Part shown: piece after piece, positions 20,616-41,954 of the stretch | How the letters are laid out: every line of letters starts with the position of its first letter | Position numbering within the stretch: the first letter of the stretch is position 1 | Assembly: GCF_042477335.2 (NCBI RefSeq) | Contig: NC_091247.1 | Location: 3,060,501 to 3,124,500, forward strand | DNA from: Ovis canadensis | Taxonomy: Eukaryota; Chordata; Mammalia; Artiodactyla; Bovidae | DNA length: 64,000 nucleotides | Direction of reading: 5' to 3' | Notes under the pieces: model-generated | Databases searched by the model: none | The model's input: the letters and a program-made list of their open reading frames with translations, nothing else | Told to the model about the DNA's origin: nothing | Position numbers and translations under genes: made by a program

Positions 20616-21925
20616 CAAGCTCTTTCTGGCCAAAGATTGGGTCCTAGAAAGACCAGTCTTGCACACCTGTCCTTGCAAGGCCCTTGCAAGCACAGGCGGT
20701 CACTGTGATGGGGGGAGCTCAGCCTCACCCGGCCCCGGCCCGTTTACACCTGCGCACGGCCCCAGGTAAGTGTTCTCGACAGATCCTGTTGAGTGATATT
20801 AAGTCACTTCCAACCAATACTGTATCCAACTTTCATTAGCCTCCGCTTCCAAAATGTGTCTCCATTTCAAAGTGATACACACGCAGTCTTTTGATACAAA
20901 TTCAGAAAATTCCATGAATGAAAATGCATGGCCTATCCCATCTGATTTCTGGAAATTCTTCAGACTGGATGTATAAAAAATTTTGATGAATGTACCATTG
21001 AGCTTTGAACCAATTAACAGGAAGTCTCATTACAGATTTTTGTGGTAACAGGGGTCACAATGAATAGAGTTTTATGGATTCTTTCTCAGCATTTTCTCTG
21101 ACAAATCAGGGAAAAGCCATTGACACTGGCGTGAATTAGTTTTGCTTTAGACTCTGAGCTTCATGTCCTGGGCTGGTGGGGGCCGGGCGGCGGGGGAGGT
21201 CACTGCACACATCTCACGAGTCCACAGTGAAGCGGTAAATTTTATGTAACCGATTAGACTTACATGAATGGGATTTTACTTGGAAAGTTAGGTTGAAATT
21301 CAAATTAATGAAAATGAAATTGACCAGGGTCTACAAAATAAGCTTCATAAAGAACTGAAATACAACCACGTGTGAGGGTGGTTTGTAAAACCTGGCTCTT
21401 GCTGTCTCAAACGTGTTGAGTCCTGCCACAGGCTGGCACCAGGCTGCCGCCAGGACGTGGGTGTGGACTGCCAGCCAGGCAGTCCCTGAGGAACAACCTT
21501 GCAGGGGTGCCAACTAAGAGGATGACAAAGGGGCATGCAGGGCTCTGGGAACAGAGTGGACAGCGTGGGGGGGCGGGGGCCGCATGAGGCTGAGTGCAGT
21601 GGGGGGGGGGTCAGTGACGTGGGGGGCAGGCGTCCAGGAAACGAAACCCCCGGGGCCCAGCCCCCCAGCAGACACAGTCCGGCTGGGAGCAGCTCCCAGC
21701 ATGCCTCCCTCTGTCCTATCGCAATGACCACAGAAGGTCCCAACCACTGGGCTCCCTGCTGCTGGCCCCCCACCACGCGCCCTGGCCCCCAACTCAGCAG
21801 ACGGCAGCAGAGGGCCGAGCAAGGGCAGGGACTGGAGCCTCCCACCCAGGCCAGGGCTCTTGTGCGGCAGCAGAGGGACAGAGGTGTGGCGACAGGCTGT
21901 GGCAAGGCGAGTGGACATGACGGAT
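20616..21925. other. Convergent intergenic gap between INPP5E and PMPCA
   Basis: Both flanking genes end toward this stretch. The first 700 bases are AT-rich with no recognised gene or repeat; the rest is GC-rich with only short, unconvincing open frames. Confidence 0.6.
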
Positions 21926-22692
21926 GACGCCAAAGCTGAAACATTTATTTGACGGCTTGAGATCACTCCTGCACCCAGCAGGGACTGCCCTTGGGCTTTC
22001 AAAACACACGGCCTGGAGTCAACTCTTGGCTACAAAGCTGTGCACCCCGCTGACGGCCAGGAAGGAAGCCTCCCTCTGAACCACAGCGTCTGGAGGGCGA
22101 GGCAGCCAGTGCAGTGCCCGGGCCCTGCAGTGCCACCACCAAGGCCGCCTGGCCCTGCAGGGCGCCACACACAGCCCTGGTCCTCCTGCCGCCCAGCACG
22201 TCCCCCAGTCAAGTCTCAGAAGGCCCAGCCGCCCTGCCTGCACACCTCGGAGGTCAGGAAAGGGAGAAGCTTCCCTGCATCAGTCAAGCGGGATGAAGGG
22301 TCACCCTGGGACCCCAGATGCTGGTGTGGATGGCCACAGCCTCCAGAAGCGGGCAGGCTGGTGGCCCCCGCTGGCTTCCGAGGAGACATCAGGCCTCACC
22401 CACTCCAACACCATTCGTTTCAGGGACCACGTGGTGCCCCCACCTGCCCAGATTCCTGGGCAAGCAGGAAGGTGAGCCTGGCCTGACCCCCACCGGTGGC
22501 TTCCCTTCCCTGCGAGTCCCTGGTTTCCGGCCACAGGGCTGGAGAGCAACCTTTATTCTGCTGGTTGGCCTGTCTTCTGAAGGAAGTGTGCTCTGCTGAG
22601 CTTTCCACTCAGGTTCAGGGAAGTCCCAGGCCATGAACGTCTGCCCTGCTGTCACCCCCAAGACACACAGGGGGCGCGCCGCTGCGGCGCCT
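21926..22692 (-). other. PMPCA: PMPCA 3' UTR with polyadenylation signal
   Basis: Read on the minus strand, it follows the TAG at 22695-22693. The first AATAAA (TTTATT on plus, 21944-21949) places cleavage near 21926. Confidence 0.75.
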
Positions 22693-31980
<9,288 letters not shown>

Positions 31981-32233
31981 CTTGTGGCACCGCCCACCGC
32001 TTCTGTCGTCACTTCTTGCTCCGCCCCCGGCGCCCCGCCCCCCCGGCGTCCGCTCGCGGCGCTCGGCCTCGCGCTTCCGGTGCGCGGAGCGGAAGCAGCG
32101 GCTGGAGGCTCGGAGCGGCGGCCGAGCGGCGGGCGACGGAGGCGGGCGACTCGGGCCGCGGCCGGGACGGAGCCGGGGCCATGGAGCCGCCGCTGCCGGG
32201 CTGAAGAGGGCCGGCGCCGCGCAGCCCGCGGCG

Positions 32234-35200
32234 ATGGCGGGCTACGCGCGCCGCCCGGGCGTCACCCCGCTGTCCCGGGCCCGGAGCCTCGTCATTCCGG
32301 ACGGTGAGCGGGCCGGGGGCGGGCGGGCGGCCGCGGCCCAGCGGCCGCGCTGAGGTCCAGGTGAGGCGGGCGTGCGGGTGAAGAGTCGCTCTTGTTGTTA
32401 TTACAGCTCCCGCGTTCTATGAGCGCCGGTCTTGTCTCCCCCAGCTAGACTGTGAGCGCCCCCCGGCCAGGGACCTGGAGTCCCACTTCTTCGGCTTTCG
32501 GCCGACGTTTATGTGCTATATGCCTAGTCCGGTGCTAGCTTCCGTGGGAGACACAGGTGAGAGACGAGCTTCAGGGACCCCGCCCTCCCCGGTGCCGGCG
32601 CTGCTTGCGGTACCGCGCGGTAGCGCAGCTCACCCCCGGCCTCGCGATGACCACTAACCCCACCGGGTGCCGGGCGCTGGGAGTCCCGCCGCCTGGAGCT
32701 CACAGTCAGAGAGTGGAGAACCCCCCGCCCCCGCCCCCGCCCCCGCCAGACAGTTCCAGTAGACCACAGTAAATGTTGGCTTAGAGGTAGGCCCAGGGTG
32801 AGCACAGAAAACCCTGTCTGTCTTCCTAAGCCTTCAGCAGATCAGGCTTAAACCATTCTCTGGTCCCCTGCAGCTGGGCGGAGGCCAGCTTTAGTTCCTC
32901 CTAATTCTCCCCAGGTGGCTAACACTGCCTGGCCTTCAGGGTATTCCGGGGCGTTTAGGTGGTTCTATAGGGGTCTGAGAGCCATTGACCACCCACAAGG
33001 GCGTTCAGGAGGCACCACAAGACGCCTGCCCTACTGGGCGTCAAACCCATCGGGAGGTTTTTCAGAATCACAGATGCCAAGGCCCATGGCAGCAGCCCAT
33101 GTCCAGAGGCAGGAGCCCATGGGCGTGAGCTTTAAACGTCCTCCAGGCTGTGAGAGACCACTGCACTAGAGACCCCGTGTCAGAGAGAGCTGGGGTCACA
33201 GAGCACTCGTGTGGTCACAGTGGGGTGATGGTGTCTCTCTGCAGATTTTGGCTATGGAAAGGGGAAGTGTGCTAAGCAAGGTCCACCAGGAGCTCAGAAC
33301 ACACACTTTGGAGGTAGAGTAGTTCGGTAATCCTTTATTTTTCTCTCCACCCACGTCTCCACGTGCCAGGCGCGTGCCCAGGGGTGGGGCTGTAGATCTG
33401 ACAGCGTATAACTAGTCTACCTGGAGCCCAGAAGAGCCAGTGGGAGTGGAGCCCCGCAGATCTGATCTTCACTGTGGGGGGGGGGGGGCGGGAAGGAGGG
33501 AAGTCACGCCTGAGGGGTCTGAAGAGACGGGGGTGGAGCTGAAGTCACGGGAGCCAACTTCACACAGGACTAGCAACTGGGCTGGGCGTTGTCGGTGGGC
33601 TGAAAGGGCTGCGGGGTGGCTGCCTGGGTCCCCAAGGAGTGGGGGAGAGAAGGGAAGGCTGAGGTGAGGCGGGAAGAGGCTGGCGGCGGAGCAATGACTT
33701 GACGTCTGCCGGCCCCGCTGCAGGCTGCTCCTGGAGCCTCTGGCCGGGAGGGGACCCATGGGCGCCTTCGCACTCCCCAGGTGGAGCCCGATGGCAACAA
33801 GGTGCAGGGGGCGCGGGGCTGGAAGGAGGATCTCGGGCGCCCGAGTCAGTCCATCCTGTCAGGTAGCTAGTCGTCTCCCGGCATCACCGGGGTCTGGGGA
33901 AGGATGTGAGCATTCCCGATATAGGTGGGGTCGCGTTCAGGCGAGAGCAGTGAATAGGAGCTCCCTCTGAGGGCCTTCCGGAGGCTTTTTGCCTGAGTGA
34001 CACCTGGTATCTTTCAGATGATAAACTCGGAGACCTCGAAGCGGCAAATCCATTCTCCTTTAAAGAGTTCCTGAAGACCAAGAACCTGAGCCTGTCGAAG
34101 GAGGACGCCGACAGCAGGGTTTACTCGAAGGTAAACCCAAGGCCGTGTCTGCAGCGACCCTAGAAACCCTCCAGACATCTCTCCTGACGCGCACGGGATG
34201 AGGGGCGAAGCGAGCAGCTGGTTTGCCCCGCGGAGCCGCAGCGTGGGGTTCAAGGCCACCGGGCTCCTTGCTCTCTGTGCCAGCAGCAGACGTCTGGGAG
34301 GGACGGCCTGCAGCGGCCCCAGTCTGAGCATTGCTTCCCCACCTTCTCTAGGAAGCCACGAGGCACTCGCTGGGACTCGACTGCACCTCCCCAGCTTCCC
34401 AGATTGTGGGCTATGGCCTGGAATATCAGCAGCCATTTTTCGAAGACCCGACGGGGGCTGGCGACCTCCTGGACGAGGAGGAAGACGAGGAGGACGGGTG
34501 GAACGGGGCCTACTTACCGTCCGCCGTGGAGCAGACGCACTCCTCCAGGGTGGCCGGCAGCACGTCGCCCTGCAGCACGTACGTCTCCTTTTTCTCCAAC
34601 CCGTCGGAGCTGGTGGGGCCCGAGTCTCTGCCCCCATGGACACTGAGCGACTCCGACTCTCGCATCTCCCCGACGGGGAGCCCCAGCGCTGACTTCACAG
34701 CCCACGGAGAGAGTCTGGGGGACAGGCACCTTCGGACGCTGCAGATAAGTTACGAAGCAGTAAGTGAGGGGGGGGTTGCGTCGGCACCCCACCCTGGTCA
34801 CTGCTCGTGCCTGAGCAACATTCTTGGAGGATGCCGGAGCCCCCAGCGTCCTCCACGGCCTGGGGTTTGGGCTCCAAGGACGAAAGTCTGTGCTGCTGCG
34901 GCTGCAGCAGCGTCCCCGTGCTGACCATGTAGGCGCCTGGAAAGTCCCAAGGAGGAGCGGCAGAGGACTGCCGGGGGGCCAGCCTCTGGCGTAAACAGAG
35001 GCAGGGGGAAACCCTCAGAGCGCTGCCTCTCGGAAAACGGTCCACTCCAGGCAGCGGTTCGGGACAGCTTGCCTGGTGAAAAGATTACAGTCGTTTAGAA
35101 AGAGTTATTCTGAGTAAAAGTGGAGTCTGACAGGTTCTAAAAAGCAGCCACTTCTGTTCTCTGTTTCTCTGCGTGGACTATAGAGCGATCCTCTGGAATG

Positions 35201-37528
35201 GTTTTGCTTATTAAGAAGTTCCAGAGCCAAACTATGAAAATGAAGACTCCTTTTGAGTGAGACTCTGAGTTTCTAATAAGGATTTTCTTTTTCTGCAGCT
35301 GAAAGATGAGAATTCTAAGCTGAGAAGAAAGCTGACTGAGGTTCAGAGCTTCTCTGAAACTCAAACAGAAATGTATGTAAGCTTTTAGATAGGCTCACAA
35401 TTCAGCCAGGTCCCGACCCTCAGAAACCTCTGTGAAAGCGATAATGGAGTATCAGAGTTGGACGGAGCCCGGGTTTTATTGCATTAAATCCTCAGTGTCA
35501 GATACGTTTCTTATGTTCTGTGTTAAAGTTTATTTGAAAACTTTAGAGCAAAACCAGCCGCATGTGATGGCGGAGTGGCGGGGCTGTCGGCAAGCCGCCC
35601 CCGCCACCCTGGGCGCCGACCACGGGCTGACTCGTGTCCAGCTCCAGGGTTGTGCTTCCGCAGGTGCCTTCTGTAACCTCGGGCTCCGGTGGTTTTTATC
35701 AATCCAGTTAAAACTTCTGGTACTCTTCTGTCCTTAGAATTAGTCGCAGGAGTTACTGATAACGCAGGCTTTTTCCTTAACAAGGGTGAGGACACTTGAG
35801 CGGAAGTTAGAAGCGAAAATGATCAAGGAGGAGAGTGACTATCATGACCTGGAGTCGGTGGTGCAGCAGGTGGAACGGAATCTGGAGCTCATGACTGTGA
35901 GCAGACGGGGCCCTTGTCGGCAGGGGGAGAGCTGGGCGGGCCTGCCCGGCCAGGCTTCGCAAAGCATCGGGTGTGCCACTCCCTGTGGGGAGCCCAGGCC
36001 GGGGGCCGTGAGCAAGGTTCCCTCACTATGGGCTGCCCAGCCATTGGGTGGGCCCGCCAGGTGACGGGGAGGGACAGGAACAGAGGGGACGTGCGCTGTG
36101 TCCAAGCTGCCGTGTCAGTGATGGCTTTTCCTTTCTCTCTTGGTCGGGGGAAATCACAGAAGCGTGCAGTGAAGGCAGAAAACCACGTCCTGAAACTGAG
36201 ACAGGAGGTCAGCTTGCTCCAGGTAACCAGCAAGAGGGCCTCACCGGTTCGCGTGTGAGCGAAAGAGCCTTTCCTCCCCCACCCTCCCCTCCAGTTCCCT
36301 CCCAACAACACAAAGCACCCGAATCAGGACAGTATGAGCTGCCTTCTCAGAGCCTCCTGGTTGAGCCCCACACGGGGCTGGGGATGGGTCCCAGCACCCC
36401 AGGTGGCAGCGAGGTGCCAGCATGGCGAGAGGTCATGTCCCTCAGGAGCCCCCCAGCGCAGGGCGCCTTGTCATGGGGGACGGATGGGGTGTCCTCTGGT
36501 CGCACTACCTCGGGCATGGTGCTTGGTTTCAGTCGGACAGCCTCTTGGCAGCTTTCCTGTTCAGTCGGGAAAGTCGTAACGTCTCCCCTCCCCGCAGGCC
36601 CAGGTCTCTAACTTCAAGCGTGAGAACGAAGCCCTGCGGTCAGGCCAGGGCGCCAGCCTGACGGTGGTGAAGCAGAACACGGACGTGGCCCTGCACAACC
36701 TCCGTGTGGTCATGAACAATGCGCATGCCTCCATCAAGTGAGTGCGGGGCCTTCGCCGCTGTTGAAGCTGCAGGCTGGGGGGCGGGGCTCGTGACCCTGT
36801 TCACACCAGGGTCATGGGAGGCAGCCTGGGCCAGCAGCCCCTCCCTGTCCGTGTGGAGATAACTGACAACCACTCTCACCTGGGAGGCTTGAAGGTTAGC
36901 ATCAGGCAGGTCTTAATCGCCTGCAAGATGTCTGCCAGGATCTGGGGTGAAACAGGAGATGGTACTGTCTCTCTTGTAAAAACACGTAAACTTGAACAAG
37001 GCTCCTTGGCCGGCGTCCTCTGTCTCCCTGGGTTGAGCTCGGCAGGCAGTGGTGTCCACCCACAACCGCAGACAGTGACGCCCGTCACTTTTAAGTTGAA
37101 CACATAGTGTCTGGAGAGTAAATTTGATGTTGAACAAACTGCAGCTTTTGCTCGAGACCTCCTTTGCTTTAACGCTCGGGGTTTTTTGTTGTGTTTTTTT
37201 GTTTGGGGGTTTATGGAGAGTATATCTCGTGGGCGGGGGTGGGGTCAGGATGCACCACGCAGCTTTCAGGTTCTTAGCTCTCCAGCCAGAGCTCAAACCC
37301 ATGCTCCCTGTAGTGAGAGTGTGAAGCCCTAACCACTGGGAAACCAGGGAAGTCCCAGGGCTTCTGCTCCTCCCCCGGAGCGACTGTGTTAATAGAAACC
37401 ATCTGTCACCTCTGGGCTTTCGTTTCAGGCAGCTGGTTTCTGGAGCTGAAACATTGAATCTGGTTGCTGAAATCCTTAAATCTATAGACAGAATTTCTGA
37501 GATTAAAGACCAAGGGGAGGAGTCGTGA
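32234..37528 (+). CDS. ENTR1: ENTR1 (SDCCAG3), endosome-associated trafficking regulator (complete, 10 exons, 432 aa)
   Basis: ENTR1 is an endosomal coiled-coil protein linked to retromer-type sorting, cytokinesis and delivery of proteins to the primary cilium. Exons: 32234-32303, 32407-32556, 33245-33313, 34018-34130, 34352-34759, 35299-35372, 35785-35896, 36160-36222, 36598-36737, 37429-37528; phases agree and the total is 432 codons plus TGA (human 435). The start MAGYARRPGVTPLSRARSL parallels human MSGYQRRPGATPLSRARSL. Exon 5 carries YGLEYQQPFFEDPTGAG and an acidic run, then Ser/Pro-rich sequence. From about residue 271 (LKDENSKLRRKL) to about 420 the sequence is heptad-rich coiled coil, including LESVVQQVERNLELM and LNLVAEILKSIDRISEIK. 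Exon 7 uses an unusual AAG acceptor (ACAAG|GGTGAGG) and exon 6 a donor AT|GTATGT, which together restore Met-Val-Arg. It shares its promoter with PMPCA. Confidence 0.96.
32721..32747 (+). repeat. (CCCCCG)n microsatellite
   Basis: CCCCCCGCCCCCGCCCCCGC and continuing, in ENTR1 intron 2. Confidence 0.9.
37185..37358 (-). repeat. CHR SINE, antisense, ENTR1 intron 9
   Basis: T-rich start, then GTTCTTAGCTCTCCAGCCAG and CTAACCACTGGGAAACCAGG GAAGTCCC, the reverse complement of a CHR SINE. It ends 70 bp before exon 10. Confidence 0.8.
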
Positions 37529-38440
37529 GATCTGCGAAGGTGCTTCCAGCTCCCAGCTCTGTTCACATCCTGAAGCCACTTCCCGACGGATCCCAAGCTG
37601 CCGCGGCGTCTCCGTGTGCAGCCTCCACCCACAGTAAAGCTTTATCCCGAGACACTACCTTCGTGACCGCGGCAGTGTTATTAGCCACACACGGGGGCCG
37701 CACCTGCACTCCTGTGTAGCCTTTCTGGGCGAGTTCCACACCGCTTCACAGACGCTGATCGTCTGTTCGAAGGCAATTCTATAAAAAAAGCAGTGATCTT
37801 TTTTGAGTTAGTAAACGAAAGCAGCGGTTTTCCAGTCAGTGTCTCCCATCGTCATTCCAGGGCTCTAGGCGTAAGAGGAGTTCCGTTGGTCGGCTTTGCT
37901 TTTGTCAGTAGAGACACGTTACACCAGCCGTAAAGTGCCTGCTTGCCTTGGACAGGGGACGTGAGCCTTCCTGCCCTCGCTCCGCGTGCCCTGGCTTGCT
38001 GTCTGCTCCCTCCGCTTCTGGCAGGGGAGGGCTCTTGCGGTTGGTGGTCTGAGCACAGACACCCTGTGCGGTGGTCGCTCTTGTCCCCCTAGGGACCGAG
38101 GTCAGCACAGGCATTCCACGGCGGGACACCATCTAAGCACATCTCTTCACTGGCCTTCAGACTTGGGAACTCTTTGGCTAGAGGGTTTGATAGGCGTTTC
38201 CAGTGGCATCTGGGGCAGCGGCGTGCAGGATTCAGGGACGTGAGGCGTGGGTAGAGAGTCCCCGGGTCAGCATGAGGGCTCCCACGGTGCCTTCCAGCGC
38301 CTTCCTACTGGAAGGGAGCTGAACATACACTAGATGCCCTTTTGGCTGTTTTCCTGTGGGTGTTATTTGTTTTTAAATAAATGGCCTTTTCGTGTTCAAA
38401 TCAACAGTTTTCTTATTTAATAAACTCTAAGTCATATGCA
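37529..38440 (+). other. ENTR1: ENTR1 3' UTR with two polyadenylation signals
   Basis: Follows the TGA 37526-37528. AATAAA occurs at 38376-38381 and again at 38419-38424, so two nearby ends are possible. Confidence 0.75.
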
Positions 38441-39264
38441 GTGTCCCTTTTTTCCCTAATTGAGCCTGCTCTTTCTGTTTGAGAATCACACTGTCACTCT
38501 TGTTCTAACAGGTGATTTGTGCTGGTAATGCAGCTTGTGGGGTCAGGGTTCGCCCACAACTGCTGTGGGCCCTGGCCACAACAACCGGGCACTGTGGACG
38601 GCTGTGGGCAGAGCAGGGTTCTGTGTCTCGAGTGGGACACACGAGTCCAGCGTTGGAGCGTTTGCTGTCACTTCGGCGGATTTTCAAGATGTTCACATTG
38701 CTGGGCCCTCTGATCTTAGTTTAGAAGTCTACGGGCTTCTGTTCCTAAGATACAGGGCCCCCTCTGGCCTCCTCTGACCTATATCTTACCCCCACCCACC
38801 ACCTCCTGCTCCCGCCCATTGGTGAAAAATGGGCTCCCAGATCAGTTTTCAGAGCAGACTTGAGACCTGGTAGTCTAGCAGGAGAGTGTTAAGAGTGAGG
38901 GTCTCTTCGGAGGTACATGTGATGGCATGGGTGGCTCTATGCACAGCCCTGCATAGAGGGCAGCAGATCACCATCTTTGAGTTCCCTTCACCCACCAGCT
39001 CACAGGCCGGGCTGGCTGGGCAAGAGGCAGGGCGGCTTGAAGTGTTCCACAGTAAAAGAAAAAAAACTTCAGATGACAATGCACCCTGGCTTGACTGTTG
39101 ACCAGGCGTCTCCGCCTGTGGATCTGAACTCCGTGGGGCTCCGGTCCTGGGCTATCCCGCAGATGCTGCGTGAGCTGGGGATGGACCAACAGCTCTGCGG
39201 CCCCATTGCTGACTCACTGGAAGGGCATGGGCTCCCACCCATCCCGGGACCCTGGCCGCGGGGA
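38441..39264. other. Intergenic stretch, nothing recognised
   Basis: Lies between the ENTR1 poly(A) signals and the BovB element. It contains several short open frames, the longest around 38977-39345, none with a protein I recognise. Confidence 0.5.
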
Positions 39265-40566
39265 GGCAAATCCCAAAGAAAGGCAATGCCAAAGAATGGT
39301 CAAACTACTGCACAATTGCACTCATCTCACACGCTAGTAAAATAATGCTCAAAATTCTCCAAGCCAGGCTTCAGCAATACATGAACTGTGAACTTGCAGA
39401 AGTTCAAGCTGGTTCTAGAAAAGGCAGAGGAACCAGAGGTCAAATTGCCAACATCTGCTGGGTCATGGAAAAAGCAAGAGAGTTCCAGAAAAAAATCTAT
39501 GCCAAAGCCTTTGACTGTGTGGATCGCAATAAACTGTGGAACATTCTGAAAGAGATGGGAATACCAGATCACCTGACCTGCCTCTTGAGAAACCTATATG
39601 CAGGTCAGGAAGCAACAGTTAGAGCTGGACATGGAACAACAGACTGGTTCCAAATAGGAAAAGGAGTACGTCAAGGCTGTATATTGTCGCCCTGCTTATT
39701 TAGCTTATATGCAGAGTACATCATGAGAAATGCTGGGCTGGAAGAAGCACAAGCTGGAATCAAGATTGCCGGGAGAAATATCAATAACCTCAGATATGCA
39801 GATGACACCACCCTTATGGCAGAAAGTGAAGAGGAACTAAAAAGCCTCTTGATGAAAGTAAAAAAGGAGAGTGAAAAAGCTGGCTTAAAGCTCAACATTC
39901 AGAAAATGAAGATCATGGCATCTGGTCCCATCACTTCATGGGAAATAGATGGGGAAACAGTGTCAGACTTTTATTTGGGGGGTTCCAAAAATCACTGCAG
40001 ATGGTGATTGCAGCCATGAAATGAAAAGATGCTTACTCCTTGGAAGGAAAGTTATGACCAATCTCTAGACAACATATTAAAAAGCAGAGACAATATTGTG
40101 TCAAAAAGTTCTGTCTAGTCAAGGCTATGGGTTTTCCAGTGGTCATGTATGGATGTGAGTTGGACTGTGAAGAAAGCTGAGCGCATAAGAATTGATGCCT
40201 TGAACTGTGGTATTGGAGAAGACTCTTGAGAGTCCCTTGGACTGCAAGGAGATCCAACCAGTCCATCCTAAAGGAGATCAGCCCTGGATTTCTTTGGAAG
40301 GACTAATGCTAAAGCTGAAGCTCCAATACTTTGGCCACCTCATGCGAAGAGTTGAAAAGACTGATGGAAAACACTGATGCTGGGAGGGAGGAGGAGGGGA
40401 CGACAGAAGATGAAATGGCTGGATGGCATCACCAACTCGATGGACATGAGTTTGGATAAACTCCGGGAGTTGGGGATGGACAGGGAGGCCTGGCGTGCTG
40501 TGATTCATGGGGTCGCAAAGAGTCGGACACGACTGAGCGACTTAACTGAACTGAGCTGAACTGACG
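39265..40566 (+). mobile_element. BovB LINE, 5'-truncated, 3' part of ORF2 with reverse-transcriptase block
   Basis: An open frame at 39345-40007 encodes the RT palm region. Visible are AEVQAGSRKGRGTRGQIANI, KAFDCVDRNKLWNIL, GVRQGCILSPCLFSLYAEYI and the catalytic YADDTTLMAESEEELKSLL. The downstream half continues with BovB sequence (GTTTTCCAGTGGTCATGTATG region, TTGGAGAAGACTCTTGAGAG, CTTTGGCCACCTCATGCGAA) but has lost the frame, including a probable one-base change near 39980 in the TTCCAAAAATCAC stretch. The end, AGTCGGACACGACTGAGCGA then a short ACTGAACTGA repeat, is the normal BovB 3' terminus. The 5' half of the element is absent. BovB is the RTE-type LINE thought to have reached ruminants by horizontal transfer. 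This copy looks fairly young but cannot move alone. Confidence 0.95.
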
Positions 40567-40589
40567 TGGCCATGGCCAGGACAGTAGTG

Positions 40590-41240
40590 AGCACTCGGTG
40601 GGTTTTCTCCTCGGTTCCTCTAGCAAAACCCTGGAGACAGCTCACGGAGAAACAACACGGACAGGCTCGGGGGCGGCTGCAAGAAGTCCCACCCCCGGGC
40701 GCGTGACCCAGGCCCCCGGGGCCCCAGCCGAGTGCCGGCGGACATGGGCAGTTCCAAGGCTGGCCGCGCGGGGGCACCACCTGCCCGCCCCGAGAGCCCG
40801 CTCCCGACGTGCCTTGCGTTTCCGCCGCGGCCTTGGAGGCGGGACTTCTGGCCCACGGCGACGTAATCGCGTGGCTTCCGGAAGCGTGTGCGTAGAGGCA
40901 GAGGGGCCGGGTCCGAGTGCAGGTGAGGAGCGGGCGGGGGAGGGCCCGGAGGAGGAGGGACCCGGGAGGGCCCGGGGGCGGCGGGGGAGGAGCGGCGAGG
41001 GGCAGGATGCCGGCCGGCTGGGGAGCAGTGTCCGCGCAGGGGCTTGTTATCGCCTCGGCCCCGTCGAGGGCGCGCGGGCGGGGCGGCCGGAGCACGCCGC
41101 CCGTCCTGGAAGCCTCGTTCCCGCTGCCTGAGAGCTGGAGGCGCTCCGGGTGGCGGCGGCGGCCTGTTTGTCGCACTGGAGGCCCCCGATGGCCTGCACC
41201 GGTGGGGGGGAGGCGGGAGTTGCGGGGGGCCACGGGTGGG
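40590..41240 (+). promoter_or_regulatory. SNAPC4: CpG-island promoter and non-coding first exon of SNAPC4
   Basis: A CpG-dense block starts just after the BovB element. A palindromic ETS site CTTCCGGAAG lies at 40875-40884. A donor GTGCAG|GTGAGG at 40922/40923 pairs well with the acceptor at 41941-41943 before the coding start, which suggests a non-coding exon ending at 40922. The transcript start is inferred to be near 40885. Confidence 0.7.
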
Positions 41241-41954
41241 AAGGGGTTTCTCCTGGGTGTTTTGGCCCCTGAGTCTGTGCTTGTGTTTCCCTGGCGTTTC
41301 CGTTGCCGCCGGTTTATTCTCCTGCTTCTTTATTAGACGTCGCAGACTGTTGTTTCCAAAGAAAAAGAGGTCCCTGTTCCTTTCTCAGAGGCTTGTTCAG
41401 GCTCAGTCCCGAAAGTCAGGATGCTGGGGCTTCAGCAGGCCCTGCCCTCCCGGAGGGGGCTTCTTCCCAAGGCTTTGAACCCTGCCACCTGGTGGGTGTG
41501 TATTTTATTTGGTGCCGGATGCCTTCTGCATCCAGCCCTGTGCTGGGGGGCGAGCAGGTGCACCTCGGGGTTATGGGCCTCATCCTTGTCCTCTAGTGAC
41601 TTTTGATGCACTGGGTAACTAACTCACTTGTGGTTCTGTGGTGGGAAGACAGACCAGGCAGCTGGTTGGTGTTGCTATCCATCACTACACTCCCCCCCAC
41701 CCCTGCTCTGGTGCTGGTTGCAGCCTCAGCGTGGCTGACAAGGCAAAGAGCAGGAGTTCATAGGGCCGTGGGGGTGCCAGGTAGGCCCAAGGCTCCCAGA
41801 GATATCATCGTCACACCTGGGCCTCTCAGAGCCCAGTGCCTGCTTTGATCAGGCTTCCGCCGTCCCCCGCAGCACTGAGTGTCTGAGGGCCAGGTGGGGT
41901 TTCCGCATGCTCTGGGTTTCTGACATCTCAGGATGTGTTGCAGGCGGGGGCGTC

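Noticed and set aside
33476-33490. Homopolymer G tracts here and near 57718-57728
   Set aside because: Simple intronic low-complexity runs with no further structure.
39345-40007. 220-codon ORF as a possible host gene
   Set aside because: It is the reverse-transcriptase block of a BovB LINE (YADD motif), not a host protein.
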